From Malus domestica (lineage: Eukaryota > Streptophyta > Magnoliopsida > Rosales > Rosaceae), in NCBI RefSeq assembly GCF_042453785.1, contig NC_091675.1, positions 53,640,501 to 53,704,500 on the forward strand: a stretch of 64,000 nt of DNA, in the 5' to 3' direction. Of this stretch, positions 10,511 to 23,311 are shown in pieces. Under the pieces are notes generated by a model, which saw only the letters and a list, made by a program, of their open reading frames with translations, was not told the origin of the DNA and did not search any database. The position numbers were made by a program, and so were the translations under genes. Position 1 is the stretch's first letter; every line of letters begins with the position of its first letter.

Positions 10511-13196
10511 CGATAAAAGAAATGATACCTTTAAAGATCATTGATGCCGACGTCTTTTGACATTGTCCTCAGAAAATGACTGCCAGTTATGGTGATCAAG
10601 GTTGCTCAAATCATCAAGTTCTGCAATGGCAAGCAAGTATGTTGTGAGCTTCAAGAGCTCCTGATCACTGTCTCGACTAGAATGGGCCTTCTTGAATGGC
10701 TTGATGATCAAACCATTTTGAGGGTTCATCACAAAGTTTCTTCGCAGATCATCAAACATTATGGTGTTTTTTGAACTGTAGAACTGAGTATAACAAGAAA
10801 TTGCTAGTCATCAGTCAACTGAAAGTTAGACAGCAAATGAAAATTGCATTACTCGCATACCAGACATTGAAATTTAACCCGTCCCAAAGTAACTACTATT
10901 ACTAAAAAGACAAAATCATTACTGTGTCTGAGACTCTTAAAATGATGGTATTCCATCTAGAAAAGTTGAAAACAATTTAAAAAAAATCCCCCTGTAAGTC
11001 GAAATGGGGAAATTTATAAATGACATTATTTATCTTCATATGATATGCAAAGGAGATAGCAAACTCTCAACATCACTCAGAGTTTATAAATAAATAAAAG
11101 GGAAAAATGAGCAAAAAGCGATGGTTAACAAGTACATTGTTCCATACCTCAGGGAATTTAGCCCAAATCAAGCCTAATGGCTTGCAATCAAAGGTTCCAC
11201 GAGACTCGCATTGAACTGTGATCATTGCCATATGGTCTAGAAGAGCTGTGATTTTGTAGTTGGGATTGCTCAGCACTCCAAGCTGACCCATCTTCAATTC
11301 AACCCATTTCATGCTGTATAAATGAAACATATAAGAATTACTACACAGGTGCACGTACCCAATTTGTTTACTGAACTTAATATAAAGTCCATAGTTATTA
11401 TTATCGTCACAATTCCCTGTAATTTACAATCAGAAAAAGAAATTTGAAGCTCTTGACTTGCTAGTCTACTTAATCTTTCACATATGCCATCAGGCCCATC
11501 ACACAAAACAAAGATGGGAAGAAGACAAAAGGATTGATGCAAATTCACTTCAACTTGAATTTAAACCTTTTGTATGTAAGGGGAAAAAAGCCCTAAACTG
11601 TTTTGTACGAGTCATTTACTTTCGGAAAGAGTTGATACTTGAGTAATGAAAAGAATATACAGAAGATCTCTCAAATTCATTACTCTTTTCAACATAAACA
11701 TCTTCTCTAAAATTTACGCACACACATATTTAGCATAACCTCTTCAAAATCTGAAGTCCAAACTTAAGGTATAGCAACATAACATGGTAGAGTTTACGAT
11801 AACAGATTAGATCTCATCTACTTTGATGCTAACATACATATGCAGTTTCTGGTACTCGTGATTCAAACAATTCATCTGACAAGAGATAATAGAAAAAAGG
11901 AAGGTATAATACCAATTTCAAAGAAAATTTCTGTCAAAGAGCAGAAAAGAATAGAAAGAGAAAGACAAAATCAATTCAACAAGATTGAAAGGAAACGATC
12001 CCATTTCGATATTGAATTCAATTTTATAATGATTGAATTTGGGTAAACAACTATATTAGTAACCATGATGAAATCGAGGTGTTTAATTGCTTCAATTGAA
12101 GCCATGGAAATCCATGTGCGAGTAACTATAAATGAGAGTTTATTACAGGATATGAAAACATCCACACAATGCACTTCCAATGCTAAACAACAGTCGCCTA
12201 GGCACGTTTAGAAAATGAACATGATACTTAATAACACTGAAACAAAAGAGGGAATATATCTTTGTTATAGAATTCCTTTAGCATTGCATTTTCTAACTGA
12301 CAACTTACCTAGTTGCAGACCATATCATGATGTCATATTCCGCATAAGCAGCTGTAAGAAACTCGTGAAGAACTACAAAACACAATGTGTGTAAAGTCAA
12401 ATGAAAGACACATGAAGACTCTTGAAAAGTAAAAATTTCATACGAAGAAAGAACAACTGACAAGGCCGCATAAGTTGAAGCGGGTTCTCTGCTGTGGACC
12501 GGTGATCAAACAGAGTATAATCAATATCCAGCACAAGCAGTTTCTTTCCTTCCCGGCAAGGATTTCGAAGTTCAATCTACAATCCAATTCACATAATAAA
12601 AAAAATACATAAAAACAAAGCAGTAAATCACATTCATCTGCAATCAAAAGTGAAAGACGGAAACTGCTAACCTTATATTGATCGACACGCCTCCTCAACT
12701 TGTTGGCATACTTATCTTTAATCTCAACAGCTTCATCTTGGGCAATCTCAAAATCGTCAACAATCTCCGGAGACTCCACCGGATCCACTATAATATCATC
12801 CTCCATGGTACTGATTCAATTCCATTGCAGAAACATTTTATCAAACACCTGGTGTGCATAAATATATAGGCATTTAAACATGGGCAAATGATAGACGGAG
12901 ACTTACCCGATCATGGTCATCTTTTGGGAGGGCTTGAAGGGAAGAGAGGAGAGCAAAACGGTGTCGTCGGCGAGCTTGGACGGGAGGAGTTTTGGGTAGA
13001 GAAGCTTTTGACGTTTGGGCAAGACGGTGGTGAGTTGGCAGATGCGGCGCTTCAGCTCGCCCACCGTGTCGTCGCCGCATACTCGAACGGTGTACTCCTT
13101 TCCGCTCCACTTCACTGTCAGCGTTATCTCCTCTTCTGGCGACGATGGCGTTGAGGTTGAGGTTGAGGCTGCGCCTGCACCTGCTACTCCTGCCAT
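10300..13196 (-). CDS. UBLCP1: Ubiquitin-like domain-containing CTD phosphatase (UBLCP1 type)
   Basis: Coding exons 13196-12907, 12810-12672, 12576-12462, 12372-12309, 11313-11148 and 10783-10538 join in frame to 339 residues; the span includes the 3'-UTR. Residues about 24-95 form a ubiquitin-like fold ([14 protein letters not shown], then [12 protein letters not shown]). The catalytic HAD/FCP-type motif '[15 protein letters not shown]' carries the DxDxT nucleophile. Later segments '[10 protein letters not shown]', '[12 protein letters not shown]' and '[20 protein letters not shown]' hold the other phosphatase motifs, and the end is KRRRHQ. Animal UBLCP1 dephosphorylates proteasome subunits in the nucleus. 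After the stop, a donor (exon edge 10529) and acceptor (exon from 10418) indicate a 3'-UTR intron. That UTR exon is duplicated at about 8210-8315. The YY1-type gene lies upstream in the same orientation. Confidence 0.93.
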
Positions 13197-13259
13197 TGCA
13201 CCAACAAATTGCTTTCTCTCTCCTGAGGTTTGAAGTCTAGAGAGAGGGGTACCAACAGA

Positions 13260-14620
13260 CGCTACTTTTCTTCTTTTTATATATATTCTGATTTTTATTC
13301 ATTTTCCTTTTTCATAGACTTTCAATCAAATTTCCAGCCCAACCCAACTCACGATACATAGGCATGAAACGAATTTATTGTCATTTGAATATTAAATTTA
13401 CTTTCTGGAAGAAAGTATTTAATGTCTTTTCAGAATTCGTTTGAATTTTTACTAAGAATTGGTTCTAAAAGTACTTTCATTAAAACATTTTCAGTCATTT
13501 TTAAAGCGGGTAATATTAAAGAGACAAAACTTGCAAACTAAATGATGTGTCACCAATACAAAAAAACACATTTATCAACGTTTAACTAATAATTCAATCG
13601 TTAGCTTCCATATCATTTAATTTACAAAATTTAATCTCTATATTATTACTCTTTAAAAACGCTTCAAAACAAGCTCTATGGAATTAGTGTAAATTGTCGA
13701 TTTGTCATTAAACCGGGTTTGGAATGATTCTCAAAATGGGGCATGATGTCTCAATTTACTCATATTGCACCGTAAACTATAAAAATGGTATTATTCTATG
13801 TCTTTAATATGATTATTTGTATGACAAATATTAAATCGATGACGTGATGAGTTTGAGACTCTTATATAAGCTAACGTGTGAGCCGCATCTGCACCATATT
13901 GCCAAAAAAACTCATCAATTTATTAGATGATTAGAGGTCGAAGAGACAAAAGAAATAAATTGATATAATTTTAAAATTCCAAGATGTAACGTGAGAAAAT
14001 TGAAACCTCATAACTCATTTTTAAAATCGTCTCAAACTTGGCTTAGACTTTAAATTATATCAATTTACCCTCTAAAGTTAACTCCTTAGAGTATTTTTTC
14101 CAAAATAGCAAGTCCTTAAATTCATTAAAAATGTCAATCTACCCTCTAAAGTGTATCTTGCACAAGTCACTTGACTTAAATTTACAAAAAAAAAATTTGA
14201 TATAATAACTTCGAATCTTACAGTATGAAGAAAAATGATAGTTTATGATGAATTCTAGAGGTTTTTTTTCTCAATAAAAGTAATCTATGGACTTAATTTC
14301 CAACTGGATAGTAATGTATGGACAAATGCCTAATCAGTAATCACATTTGCCCCCTTCCAAAGGGAAGATAACAAAGTGCATCCAACTCCATTTTTAGAAA
14401 GAAATGACAGTAGGTGGGTTACATACAAAGTGCCTCCAACTCCATTTTTAGAAGATGAAAAATTGACGGACAAGGAAACAAAGAAAAAAGAGCTTCGTCC
14501 TCTGTTTCCTCATCATCGTCGCCATTGTTGTCACCGCACCTCCAACCAGCTTCAACATTGTCACGGTCCTCCTCTGTTTCTTCACTTTCTTAACATTTCT
14601 TCACTGTCCTCTTCTGTTTC
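13260..14620. other. Intergenic between YY1 and UBLCP1
   Basis: AT-rich, with no gene recognised. A short imperfect direct repeat built on 'ccaactccatttttagaa' occurs at about 14381 and 14436, just downstream of the YY1-type stop codon. Confidence 0.5.
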
Positions 14621-14621
14621 T

Positions 14622-17600
14622 TCACTTCCAGTTAGGTCTGAGCATGTTTTGCTGGCTCTTGACATTCACACGTTTTCCGGCATAGGCATCTTGATCACTG
14701 GCTTCATCGATCTCGTTGCGAGCCACATCAAACACATGGCCAGGATGCATTTTCCTATAATGCAGTTTAAGCTTGTCTTCATGGATGTACGTCTTACTAC
14801 ACCCGTCATAAATGCAAGCATAAGGGCGATCCGAGGATTCTTTGTCATAAGGAGGCTCGGGAGTTCTGATTTGCTTCTCTGCAAGTAGGATGGCATATTT
14901 TGGCACACAAACTGGCTCGTCGATCTGTAAAATCAGTGTTAATATTGAGAATCAAGTCATACTTCCCTATGTTAAGAAAGTCCAGAAAAATAGATGTATG
15001 ACACTAATATCAGCGATCATAAGGTCCAAATTTTGGCCTTGTTTTTCAGATTTTTTTGTTAGAAAGAACTAAAAAGGACCTTTACCTGCACTTTTTTTCG
15101 AGACTCACGAATTTTGTCTTTGGACTGATGAATCTAGAAGAATCGGATTTCAATGCTTACGTAAATTGCTAAACAAGACTTTTGAAGCTCTAGTTTCTTA
15201 CATTAGTGAAATCCACATGTCAACTTTTATACTCCATCATAATAAAACATTCAAATTTATGGAAAAAAAAAAAACATATTTGCCTTCATGTTAAAGGCAT
15301 CATACGTCAAATTAATACTAGTTTGAGACACAGGTATAAAACATTCACACACTATTCCGTACCAAAAACAAATGAAGACAACTTCAAATATTTCATAAAC
15401 AAGAAAAGTGAGGCAGGAATAGCAAACCGTTTCATGGTAATCGACAATGTGGTTTTTAAGCTTGTACTCATATGCAAATCTCCTTAGACAGGCTGGGTAT
15501 GGACACTTATAATAGTTGTCTGCTGAATGTGTTTTCATGTGGTACCTAAGGTAGATTTCCAGGGAGAAGGCCTGCACAAGTCATATTCGAAATTGATTAT
15601 AACACGGAAAAATCAGTTATGCATGTTAAACAACCACAAACAAAGGAAATTTATGCCCGAAAAAGACATCAAATTTATGAAAAGCACAGAATGGTTCAAG
15701 TAAACAGCTAGGATGATACTACAGTGATGGTGACAGTTTTTCTGCTTGATTGCTGATTGGATGTGTAAAACTAAATACTTGTATCACAACAATCATTATC
15801 TTAAGCAGCCATCGTTAATGCTGGCCAAAACTGCAATTCATTACCAGATTCTATTTTCCTTTAAGTAGGGTTCTAAAATCTAGCATCAAATGTGAAGAGC
15901 GGCAATTTAAAACAACAATTCAAAACCTACCCACTTGTAGGGTCTAGTCTAGCCTATATTAGACATACTACTCTGATTCATTCCAAAACGGAATGTGAGC
16001 TACACACATTGAACTAATAAAAAATAAACAGAAGTTTCAGCAGATATCATTGGTACGTTGAGGATATGTTTGATATTCAAATTACTTTGCCAGTGTGCAC
16101 AGGAAACTAACTTAACATAGCAGGGAAGAAGATAAATTGCGTCCTTCAAACAGATATTGTAATCGTATAGTTTGTTGTGTGTGTTGTTTTGGGTGGGAGG
16201 GTTTGAAAGACAGCTAAACCGTTAAAACTTCAACATTAGATGGCAAGAGAACTTGAAAGAAAACGTTGTAGTAATGGATAAGATGATACCTTGCCACAAC
16301 CTTCACGAGGACATACATAATTCTTTTCTACGGTATGAATATGAAAGTGTCTTGTCATCTTTGAACTATCCAGAAATTTCTGTAACATTCAAAATATTAT
16401 TTTTCAAAGTCAACTAAGATATAAGAAACTCTGCCGGAATATCAGATATATCCTTGCTTTAAAAGTACCCACATTAGTGCAACAAGAAACTATAGGAATT
16501 GCACATTTGGGACTGAACAAGACTTTACAAATGCCAGGAAAAAATTATTAGACAACTACATAAACAAAAACTTTCTTCTTGTTTTTTTGCTTTTGGTTTT
16601 ACCAAATTAAGAAACTGACAACTCTTCTCCATTTCTTTTGACTTTATAGTAACTTGCTATCTCAATCCCATAGCTTACTCTATCTGGAAAAAATACCTTT
16701 CCACAACCCTCAAACCAACAAACATGTTGTCTCTCCGCATGGATGTCAGCATGCTTCCTCAAAGCACCAGCATCAATAAAGATCTTCCCACAGCTGTCAT
16801 GGCTGCAAAGAAAAAGCACTTCGGTTGTTGGTTCTGGCTCTAGCTCTGGCTCTAGAGCCATTGTTTTCTTTGATTTCTCGTCCAAAGCCTCTGATGTATC
16901 TGCTAACGAAAACAGAAAATGAGAAAAATCAGTCCAAACTCATATCATAGGAACAAAGACATACAACAGAACATGCTCGCCCATCATGTTAATCCAACAT
17001 GGCTCTCTTAAGCCTAAACTCATTAGTGATTCAATAAGTCTTAGGCCAAAAGTAAAACTAACGTGTTTATAAATCTAATGCATCACTTAAATGACATATC
17101 AAGAATTTAATAACTATTAAATCAGATGTTGGGCAGTGGAATTTAATAGCTTTGCGGAAGCGAAAACACTGAAAACATAAACTTAAACAATAATAAAGGA
17201 TAACTGGAATCGCTCCAGGGGCATCACACCCATTCTTGGCCTCTCACCAAGAATTTTGGCATCTCACCAAAACAATCCCATCGCAGGATAAGAATTCCAA
17301 TCTCTGGAAAACCAAACTTTTCTATTCATCAACTCTTCATTCGTTCAATCTGAATTACAATGGGGGTATTTTTAATGGCTTATACCTAAAGAACGCAGGA
17401 AAGTAAACACATTGGAAAGAAATCCTAATCCAAAAATATGATAGAAAACCAAATCTAATCCGAAATACAACTGGAAAGAATTAAACCTTGTAAAATAGGA
17501 AAACAAAATACTAAAACCCTAGAGAATAAGAGACAAAAAAAACCTTTGATTAGCACCTTCCATTTTGGTTCCGCATTAAAGTACGACTTAGAAAACACTT

Positions 17601-18927
17601 CAGAAGTCAAACCATAAACTTACTAAAGCAGAAGGATCTCAGTTCAGACACTAATCCCTACTGATTTTGAAGAAATATCAACTTGGGAGAGTATAATGAG
17701 TGAAAGTGCGTAACGTATGTATTGGCACTGACCGAACAAGAGCACTCGTGTATACTATTACTATGATGCAAATAAATGGCCTTGATGTACATTTTAATGG
17801 CCTACGAATCATGTAATACTACTATTATTTACAAAATTACAAATCAAAGAAAATAAAGAAAATTGAGTAGATAAGACTTCTATGACGAATTACATCAGTC
17901 ATAGCTCGAATAGCATGTAGAACTCACACATCAAACCGAAGGCAATACTAATTCCATATCTTTATCTCTTTTTTCCTTTTTCTGTTTCTTTAAATTCATA
18001 AACACTTACCAATTCATTATCCTTCTCATTCATATAACTCGTACTACAACGTAAAGTGGTTTAGAAGTATTTTCAGGAATCACCGTACAGAACATGGTAG
18101 GGAAGAAGTACCTTTCACCCACTTCATTAGAGAGCACTCTCCACCTGTTGCTATGACATCTTGTGGAACCCTGACCACGATTTTGTATCAAGCCATTAGC
18201 CAAAGGTAGGTCAAATACTTCAAATTATCCAAGTGCAGCTATCTTCTTTCTTTTGTTATGAGAGTAATGCTTCGTACATAAGGTCCTACAAGACCCCGCC
18301 ACTGTGGCCGGAAGCTTACTTCTAGGCAAATAGTTCTTTAATCTTTCTTTTAGGCGAATAGTTCTTGATTCTTAATCACCATATAAAAGAGAAAATCTTG
18401 GGATACAATAAAATTGGTCGTTTTTTTTTCTTCACTTTCGTGTTCCTAAACATTAAATGAACATAAAATTAGGCCATTTAACTCAGCTGTACAGTAACCA
18501 AATCTTCAAACTGACATTTGATGTTTTCTTTCGTTTTGAAATTGCTAAACAAAAACTTGACTTTCAAATCATCAAAGAACCCAACGCACCCTTCTCACTT
18601 CTTACCAACCATCAACACCTACAACTAGGTCCATAAAAGTACCTAACTTTATTTCCACTGTAAATCGAAACCATAAACGCAAGAATCGAACGACATTTCA
18701 GAGACTATGAAAACTGAAATTGCACTAACATTCAAAACCCAGGAAGTCGAAAAGATTGTGCTGGCAATTCTTCGTTTAAAGTAATCGGAGATGAAAGTTA
18801 AATCATGAAATTAGAAATAAAAGAAAAGGGAAAATAGATACCATTCTTTGAACCATTTGACAGGGAGAGTCTTGGGTCGGAAGGTTGGGCGCCTCTCGGA
18901 GGAATTGTGATGGAATTGGGACTCCAT
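14622..18927 (-). CDS. YY1: YY1-type C2H2 zinc-finger transcription factor, short C-terminus
   Basis: Exons 18927-18842, 18170-18112, 16899-16697, 16379-16290, 15571-15428 and 14924-14622 keep phase and give 294 residues. The N-terminus (ERRPTFRPKTLPVKWFKEW, then VPQDVIATGG) and 'EPEPTTEVLFLC' match plant YIN YANG 1 as I recall it. Five C2H2 fingers are intact: CSHDSC, CWFEGC, CPREGC, CPYPAC and CIYDGC starts, each with its HxxxH or HxxxxH pair. Finger 2 is split by an intron at GCGK. Plant YY1 is a nuclear activator/repressor linked to Mediator and ABA responses. The protein stops soon after NEIDEASDQDAYAG, at 'MLRPNWK', whereas the Arabidopsis protein I recall is near 390 residues. The last exon may therefore be truncated or further spliced. 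A telo-box lies just upstream. Confidence 0.9.
17130..17400. repeat. Dispersed repeat fragment (LTR-like) in YY1 intron 2
   Basis: Contains 'aactggaatcgctccagggg' followed by a cluster of 'ctcaccaa' words. The same motif opens a similar stretch at 28001-28150 next to RPC6, and both continue to 'aattacaatgg...'. This suggests two copies of one dispersed element. Ends were not defined. Confidence 0.45.
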
Positions 18928-18992
18928 CTAATTCTTCTTCTTCTTCTTCTGTTTGTCGTCTTTGTTAGGATTCCACGGTTAGGAATTGGGGG

Positions 18993-19004
18993 TTAGGGTT
19001 AGGG
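18993..19004 (-). promoter_or_regulatory. Double telo-box near the YY1 transcription start
   Basis: 'ttagggttaggg' on the plus strand reads CCCTAACCCTAA on the gene strand, about 70 bp upstream of the YY1 start codon. Telo-boxes in this position are known in promoters of plant translation and cell-cycle genes. Confidence 0.5.
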
Positions 19005-19132
19005 CAAGAACTAGGGTTTTGGTAATAGGGAGAGATCGTTACGGAAATTAAGCTTCAGGTTTTAGCAGCTCCGGTTGTGTCGGTTCATCCCTTGCCGTCT
19101 GTTTGGCGGGAGTTGCCAAAATTTAGGAGTTT

Positions 19133-20560
19133 TTATAATTTATAGCTGAAATTTAGTACACAAATTCATAAATATTATTTTTTATAAAACAATTTAAATA
19201 TAGGAAAAATACCGAACTAGCCTCAAAATTAAAACCTAATTGCACTTAAAGGTGAAATCCAATTAAGCATAGTTGTTCCCACAATATCGGTTTTATCATT
19301 TATGGTCAAAAGTTAGCCCATAAATTCATAAATATTAATTTTTATAAACAATTAAATATAGCTCAAAATACACTTAAACATATCGAACTACCCTCAAAAT
19401 TAAAAGCTATTTACACCGAAGGCCAAAATGTGATTAAGCATTGCAGGGCCGAACCAGGCCTAGTGCAGGTAGGGTGACCGTCGGGGCCTAAAAAAATTGG
19501 AGGCATCAAAATTATTAGGGTGATATATTTATATATGTTTTCATAAGAGTATAAATATATATAATTTGGTTCAATGATAAAGAAATTTAAATAGAACTTG
19601 TGGTTTTGTTGTTTGAAATTAGTGAGAAGGTCTTGGGTTCCGAACACCATGTGTACTTATGTACTTTCCAATTTTTACAAATTTCTTTCCATAAGAATAT
19701 AAATTTATAAAATTTGACTAAATGGTCAAGAAATTTAATTAGAAGCAATTGTTTCTATTGTTTAAAATTAAAGAGATGTCCTAAGTTTGAAATGCTATTG
19801 CATGTTTATTTTTTCAATTTTTATGAATTTTGGTTTGGTTATTAATTTATTTTTAGTCACTAGCTAGTAGCTATTTTTAAACATTCTTTCCAATTCAAGT
19901 CTAATCTTCAACAAAGAGTAATGCGTCGACCAAATTTTTAGACCACATTTGCAAACCATATAACGTGTCATCAAAATGTTTAATTTAATGCTCATTCATT
20001 ACTTATAAATATGAATTAAAGACTCGAAAGTATCATTATTTTTTTAGTCTCATGTTGACAAGGTTAGTAAATAAGAAAAAAAAAAACGCCTCAAGATTTA
20101 TACAAAAACACTTGAAAAGTTCAGGTGAAAAACAAAACTCATCATATATCTACTTGTAAGCCTGGAATTTTTTGGTTTCCCTCTCTCGATACAAAATAAA
20201 TTAATTTTTTCGTGTTTCTAAATTATTGAGTTTGAAGTGCTTTTATAAGTATAATTTTATCGATGTCTTACGTGTGAAAGCAAATAATTTTCTTATATGA
20301 AGTGAGGGCACATTTTTTTGGCATCATCTCGGGCCTCAAATATCTCTGGACCAACTTGAAGCATCGTTGTTCTCGAAAGCATCATTGCTGAGTTTTTACC
20401 ATTTATAGCCAAAATCTAGCACACAAATCCTAAATATTTATTTTTATAAAATAATTCAAATATAGCTCAAAATCCACTTAAATAGACCGGAATACCCTCA
20501 AAGTTAAAACCTAATTACACCTAAAGCCAGAATCTAATTAAGCATCATTGTTCCCCACCA
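19133..20560. repeat. Three diverged tandem repeats of about 165-190 bp, split by an insertion
   Basis: Copy 1 begins near 19138, copy 2 near 19299 and copy 3 near 20399. Each opens with an 'atttatagcc(a)aaatttag' type phrase and carries 'cctcaaaattaaaacctaat' and 'aattaagcat.gttgttc' phrases in the same order. Copy 2 is interrupted at 19443 and resumes at about 20359. Confidence 0.7.
19444..20358. mobile_element. Non-autonomous hAT-like insertion (915 bp)
   Basis: Flanked by AAGCATTG (19436-19443) and AAGCATCG (20359-20366), an 8-bp duplication with one mismatch, the hAT size. The left end starts CAGGGCCGAACC, like many plant hAT ends. The right end, read inward, starts CAAGTTGGTCCAG, so the inverted repeats are poor. 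Only short ORFs are present and no transposase is seen. Confidence 0.55.
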
Positions 20561-20579
20561 TCATTGCAGCATATTGGGA

Positions 20580-21435
20580 TCCGCTTGCGTAGACTTTGAA
20601 TTTGAATTGTCATATATATATATATAATTCTCCTCACGTAACAATGAGGATCACCGTAAAATTGATGCTAAATATGCTCGTCTTCCAACGCACTTTTTGG
20701 GGAGAATGGTGATTTGCTGTAAAGACTTTCTTCTGTCTCCTTTTTCTTTGTCTTTACAGATCCGTATTAAAATTCTTCCAGAATCATCAACGACCTCTAC
20801 GAGATCGTGAAGTGGTGGTGACAGGAGGGTTTCGAGAAGATTGGTCCACATCAGCTGCTGGAGAGAGATTTTAAAAGAAACCTTGCCAAGGTTAAAGTTG
20901 CCGAAGTTGAACTCAAGTATCGATGAGGTCTGGAAGACGCCATGTAAGGTGCTCGAGGAAGAACTTGAGCGGTTGATCAAATATGCAAATTTCGTGCTTT
21001 GGATTTTAGGCCATTTTTGCTATTTAATTTTGTAATTGAATTTGTGTTTGGAATGGTGGAAGGCAATGCTTGTATCTCTTAGAAATTTGAAGACAACCAT
21101 AGAAAAATAGAACGACAAAAATAGCATTGTAATAAAAAACAGAACCAGACACTGCAACGCAGTCACTCGGAACAAATTGCCGATCTGCACCGAAGAAAAA
21201 CTGATATATAATTGCCATTAGCATGGAATGACAGGCACCGAGAAAAGAACATCGTGATACTCTCTGCCCACCTAATGTTTGGGAATCTTCTATTTGCACT
21301 TTACATTAGAGTGCATGCCCGGCAGGTTTTCTAAAATTTCAATACATACACATGGAAAGACTCACCCGCCCGAGTTGCTTACTCAACGAGTCGGAGCGAG
21401 TCGACTCACCCGTTAAACCGTATCAACCTTTCCTC
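20580..21435. other. Intergenic, no gene recognised
   Basis: Short frames on both strands at 20651-21035 have no family motif that I recognise. They overlap one another on opposite strands. Confidence 0.4.
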
Positions 21436-22491
21436 CTATTCCATTTCAGCATCAGCCAATACCTGCCACAGCAATAGCTTTCCACTTGGGACGTGAACAC
21501 CATCATCACTTTGTTCTAGTACTGTTGCACATTTTTCCTGCTGCCATTTTTTTGCCAACTTTTTCTTCCTCCTCATGAGTACCAAGTTCCTCAACATATT
21601 GATCCAAATCGGTAACCTAACTCGTTCGATAACAGAATTTTCCATCTCCCTAACGATCTCTCCGATCGTCAGACGATTTTCTACATTGGACGATACACAA
21701 CTTGCTGCAACATATAAAATGTGCCTTATTGTGCTTGACATGTATACGGGAAACCCTATCCTTGCATCACAAATCTCGTCGATTCGCTCTTCTTCGATTA
21801 ATGCCACTGCCCAGTCCACTATCGAAGCGGGTGACTTAGAAACATCGATGACTTTCCTGCAGCTAATGATCTCAAGCAACACAACACCAAAACTAAACAT
21901 ATCACTTTTGGTGCTTAATTTGCTAGGCGTGGTGTAACAAGGGTCCAAATATCCAATAGTTCCTGCAGCGGGTTGACTCACCTGACTCGGCGAATCAAAG
22001 AGCACGGCAAGTCCAAAATCCGCCAACTTGGCATTCCAATCTGAATCGAACAAAATATTTTCAGACTTGATGTCCCTGTGGATTACCGTAGGCTTCCCTT
22101 CGTGAAGAAATTGGACCGCCCGGGCGACTTGGATGGCGATTTCTACACGTTTAGGCCACGAAGGCGGTGTAGCTGCAACATGAAGTAGGTCATGGAGAGA
22201 GCCATTGGGCATGAACTCCATGACAATGAGCTTGTTGTTGCCGTTCGAGTGATCTTGGCTTGTTCCAAGAAGGCTTATAACATGCCGGTTCTCGGGTAAA
22301 GACGATAACACGCATATTTCGTTTTCTAGCTTGGAGTAGTTGTCACGATGTTGCAATGGCTTCTTTAGGGCAACAGTTTTGTTGAGTAGCATGGCCTTGT
22401 AGACCATTCCATGGCTGCCTTTGCCGACCATCCGAGTCGGAGAGAAGCTTCCTGTTGTGTTCACAAGCTCATCATAATCAAAGTTCACCAT
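21436..22491 (-). CDS. Receptor-like cytoplasmic serine/threonine kinase
   Basis: Single exon, 351 residues, with no signal peptide or membrane segment. The kinase domain covers residues about 15-285. The glycine loop is 'GKGSHGMVYKA', the ATP lysine is in 'VALKKPL', and the catalytic loop 'VIHRDIKSENILF' contains HRD. The metal site is 'ADFGLAV' and the activation-loop end is GTIGYLDPCY, typical of plant receptor-like kinases. All catalytic residues are present, so an active kinase is expected. A basic C-terminal tail follows (LMRRKKKLAKK). The opening 'FDYDELVNTTGSFSP' is the usual juxtamembrane-type lead-in. It resembles the At1g28390 group as I recall it; substrate is unknown. The start is the first ATG of the frame. 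Confidence 0.9.
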   Translation of the reverse strand: MVNFDYDELVNTTGSFSPTRMVGKGSHGMVYKAMLLNKTVALKKPLQHRDNYSKLENEICVLSSLPENRHVISLLGTSQDHSNGNNKLIVMEFMPNGSLHDLLHVAATPPSWPKRVEIAIQVARAVQFLHEGKPTVIHRDIKSENILFDSDWNAKLADFGLAVLFDSPSQVSQPAAGTIGYLDPCYTTPSKLSTKSDMFSFGVVLLEIISCRKVIDVSKSPASIVDWAVALIEEERIDEICDARIGFPVYMSSTIRHILYVAASCVSSNVENRLTIGEIVREMENSVIERVRLPIWINMLRNLVLMRRKKKLAKKWQQEKCATVLEQSDDGVHVPSGKLLLWQVLADAEME

Positions 22492-22905
22492 TTAACCAAG
22501 AAATCTGGTACCCTGCAAAGTGTAGGGTTTTATTGTTTGACGATGATGAAGTTGATGGAGGATTGAAGGTGTATGTAGGTGAGAGTTGGCCGGAGGAAAA
22601 CTGGAAGTGCTTTTGGAGATGCCAGCAAATAATGCGGCTGTGGGGAGACGTCAAAAGAAGAATTAGTAAACAGAAAAGAAAGAGTAATTGAGAAAAGGAA
22701 AAGGTAGCAGTGCTGCTGAGAAAAAGAACAGGGATTCTGACGAGGGTTATCAGATATCGATGCTCCATTAGAAATTTTTATAATTTTAGATGCTGGTTGG
22801 CTTGCCTGGTCCTTTTTGGGGTCCCCCCTTAACACCTTTTTGATATTGGAGTACAATTCTCCCTCCCTTAATTCCCTTCCCCTTCTCTGCCCTCCTCCCT
22901 CATTT

Positions 22906-22908
<3 letters not shown>

Positions 22909-22978
<70 letters not shown>
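22909..22978. repeat. (TC)n(TA)n microsatellite
   Basis: An uninterrupted CT run of about 45 bases passes directly into an alternating TA run of about 24 bases. It lies upstream of the kinase gene. Confidence 0.95.
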
Positions 22979-22981
<3 letters not shown>

Positions 22982-23035
22982 AGTCATCACAAGATATCGA
23001 CGCGGCTCAACTGTAACCGCTCAAATAGGAGAGAG
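22979..23035. mobile_element. Partial copy of the 229-bp MITE family
   Basis: 'cgacgcggctcaactgtaaccgc' and 'aataggag' echo the right interior of the MITE at 8085-8130 ('taactgtaaccac', 'ataggag'). Only one side is present, next to the TA run. Confidence 0.4.
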
Positions 23036-23311
23036 AGTGAAATCTAGAGGGGAGAGAATCATATTCCTTTGATAATTCTAAGTTGAATTTGAATTTAATT
23101 TTCTAGGGAATAATACTTGCATCCCTAACGACGAAAGTGCACATATTCCACTATGTGTAAATAACGTATCTAAGGTTGTTCCTTTTGTGACCAAAATGTC
23201 ATGGGTTTGAGTCGTAGAAACTACTTTTTAAAGCAAGAATAAAGTTGTATACGATAGACATTTTCCAACCCTCACAAAGCGATTAACCTTATTGGCTTGG
23301 GTCTCCCCTGT

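Noticed and set aside
14376-14888. 170-residue plus-strand frame
   Set aside because: Its main part is antisense to the last YY1 exon, and the rest is repeat-like.
20651-21035. Possible small gene on either strand
   Set aside because: Frames on both strands overlap, there is no recognisable domain, and splice signals are not convincing.
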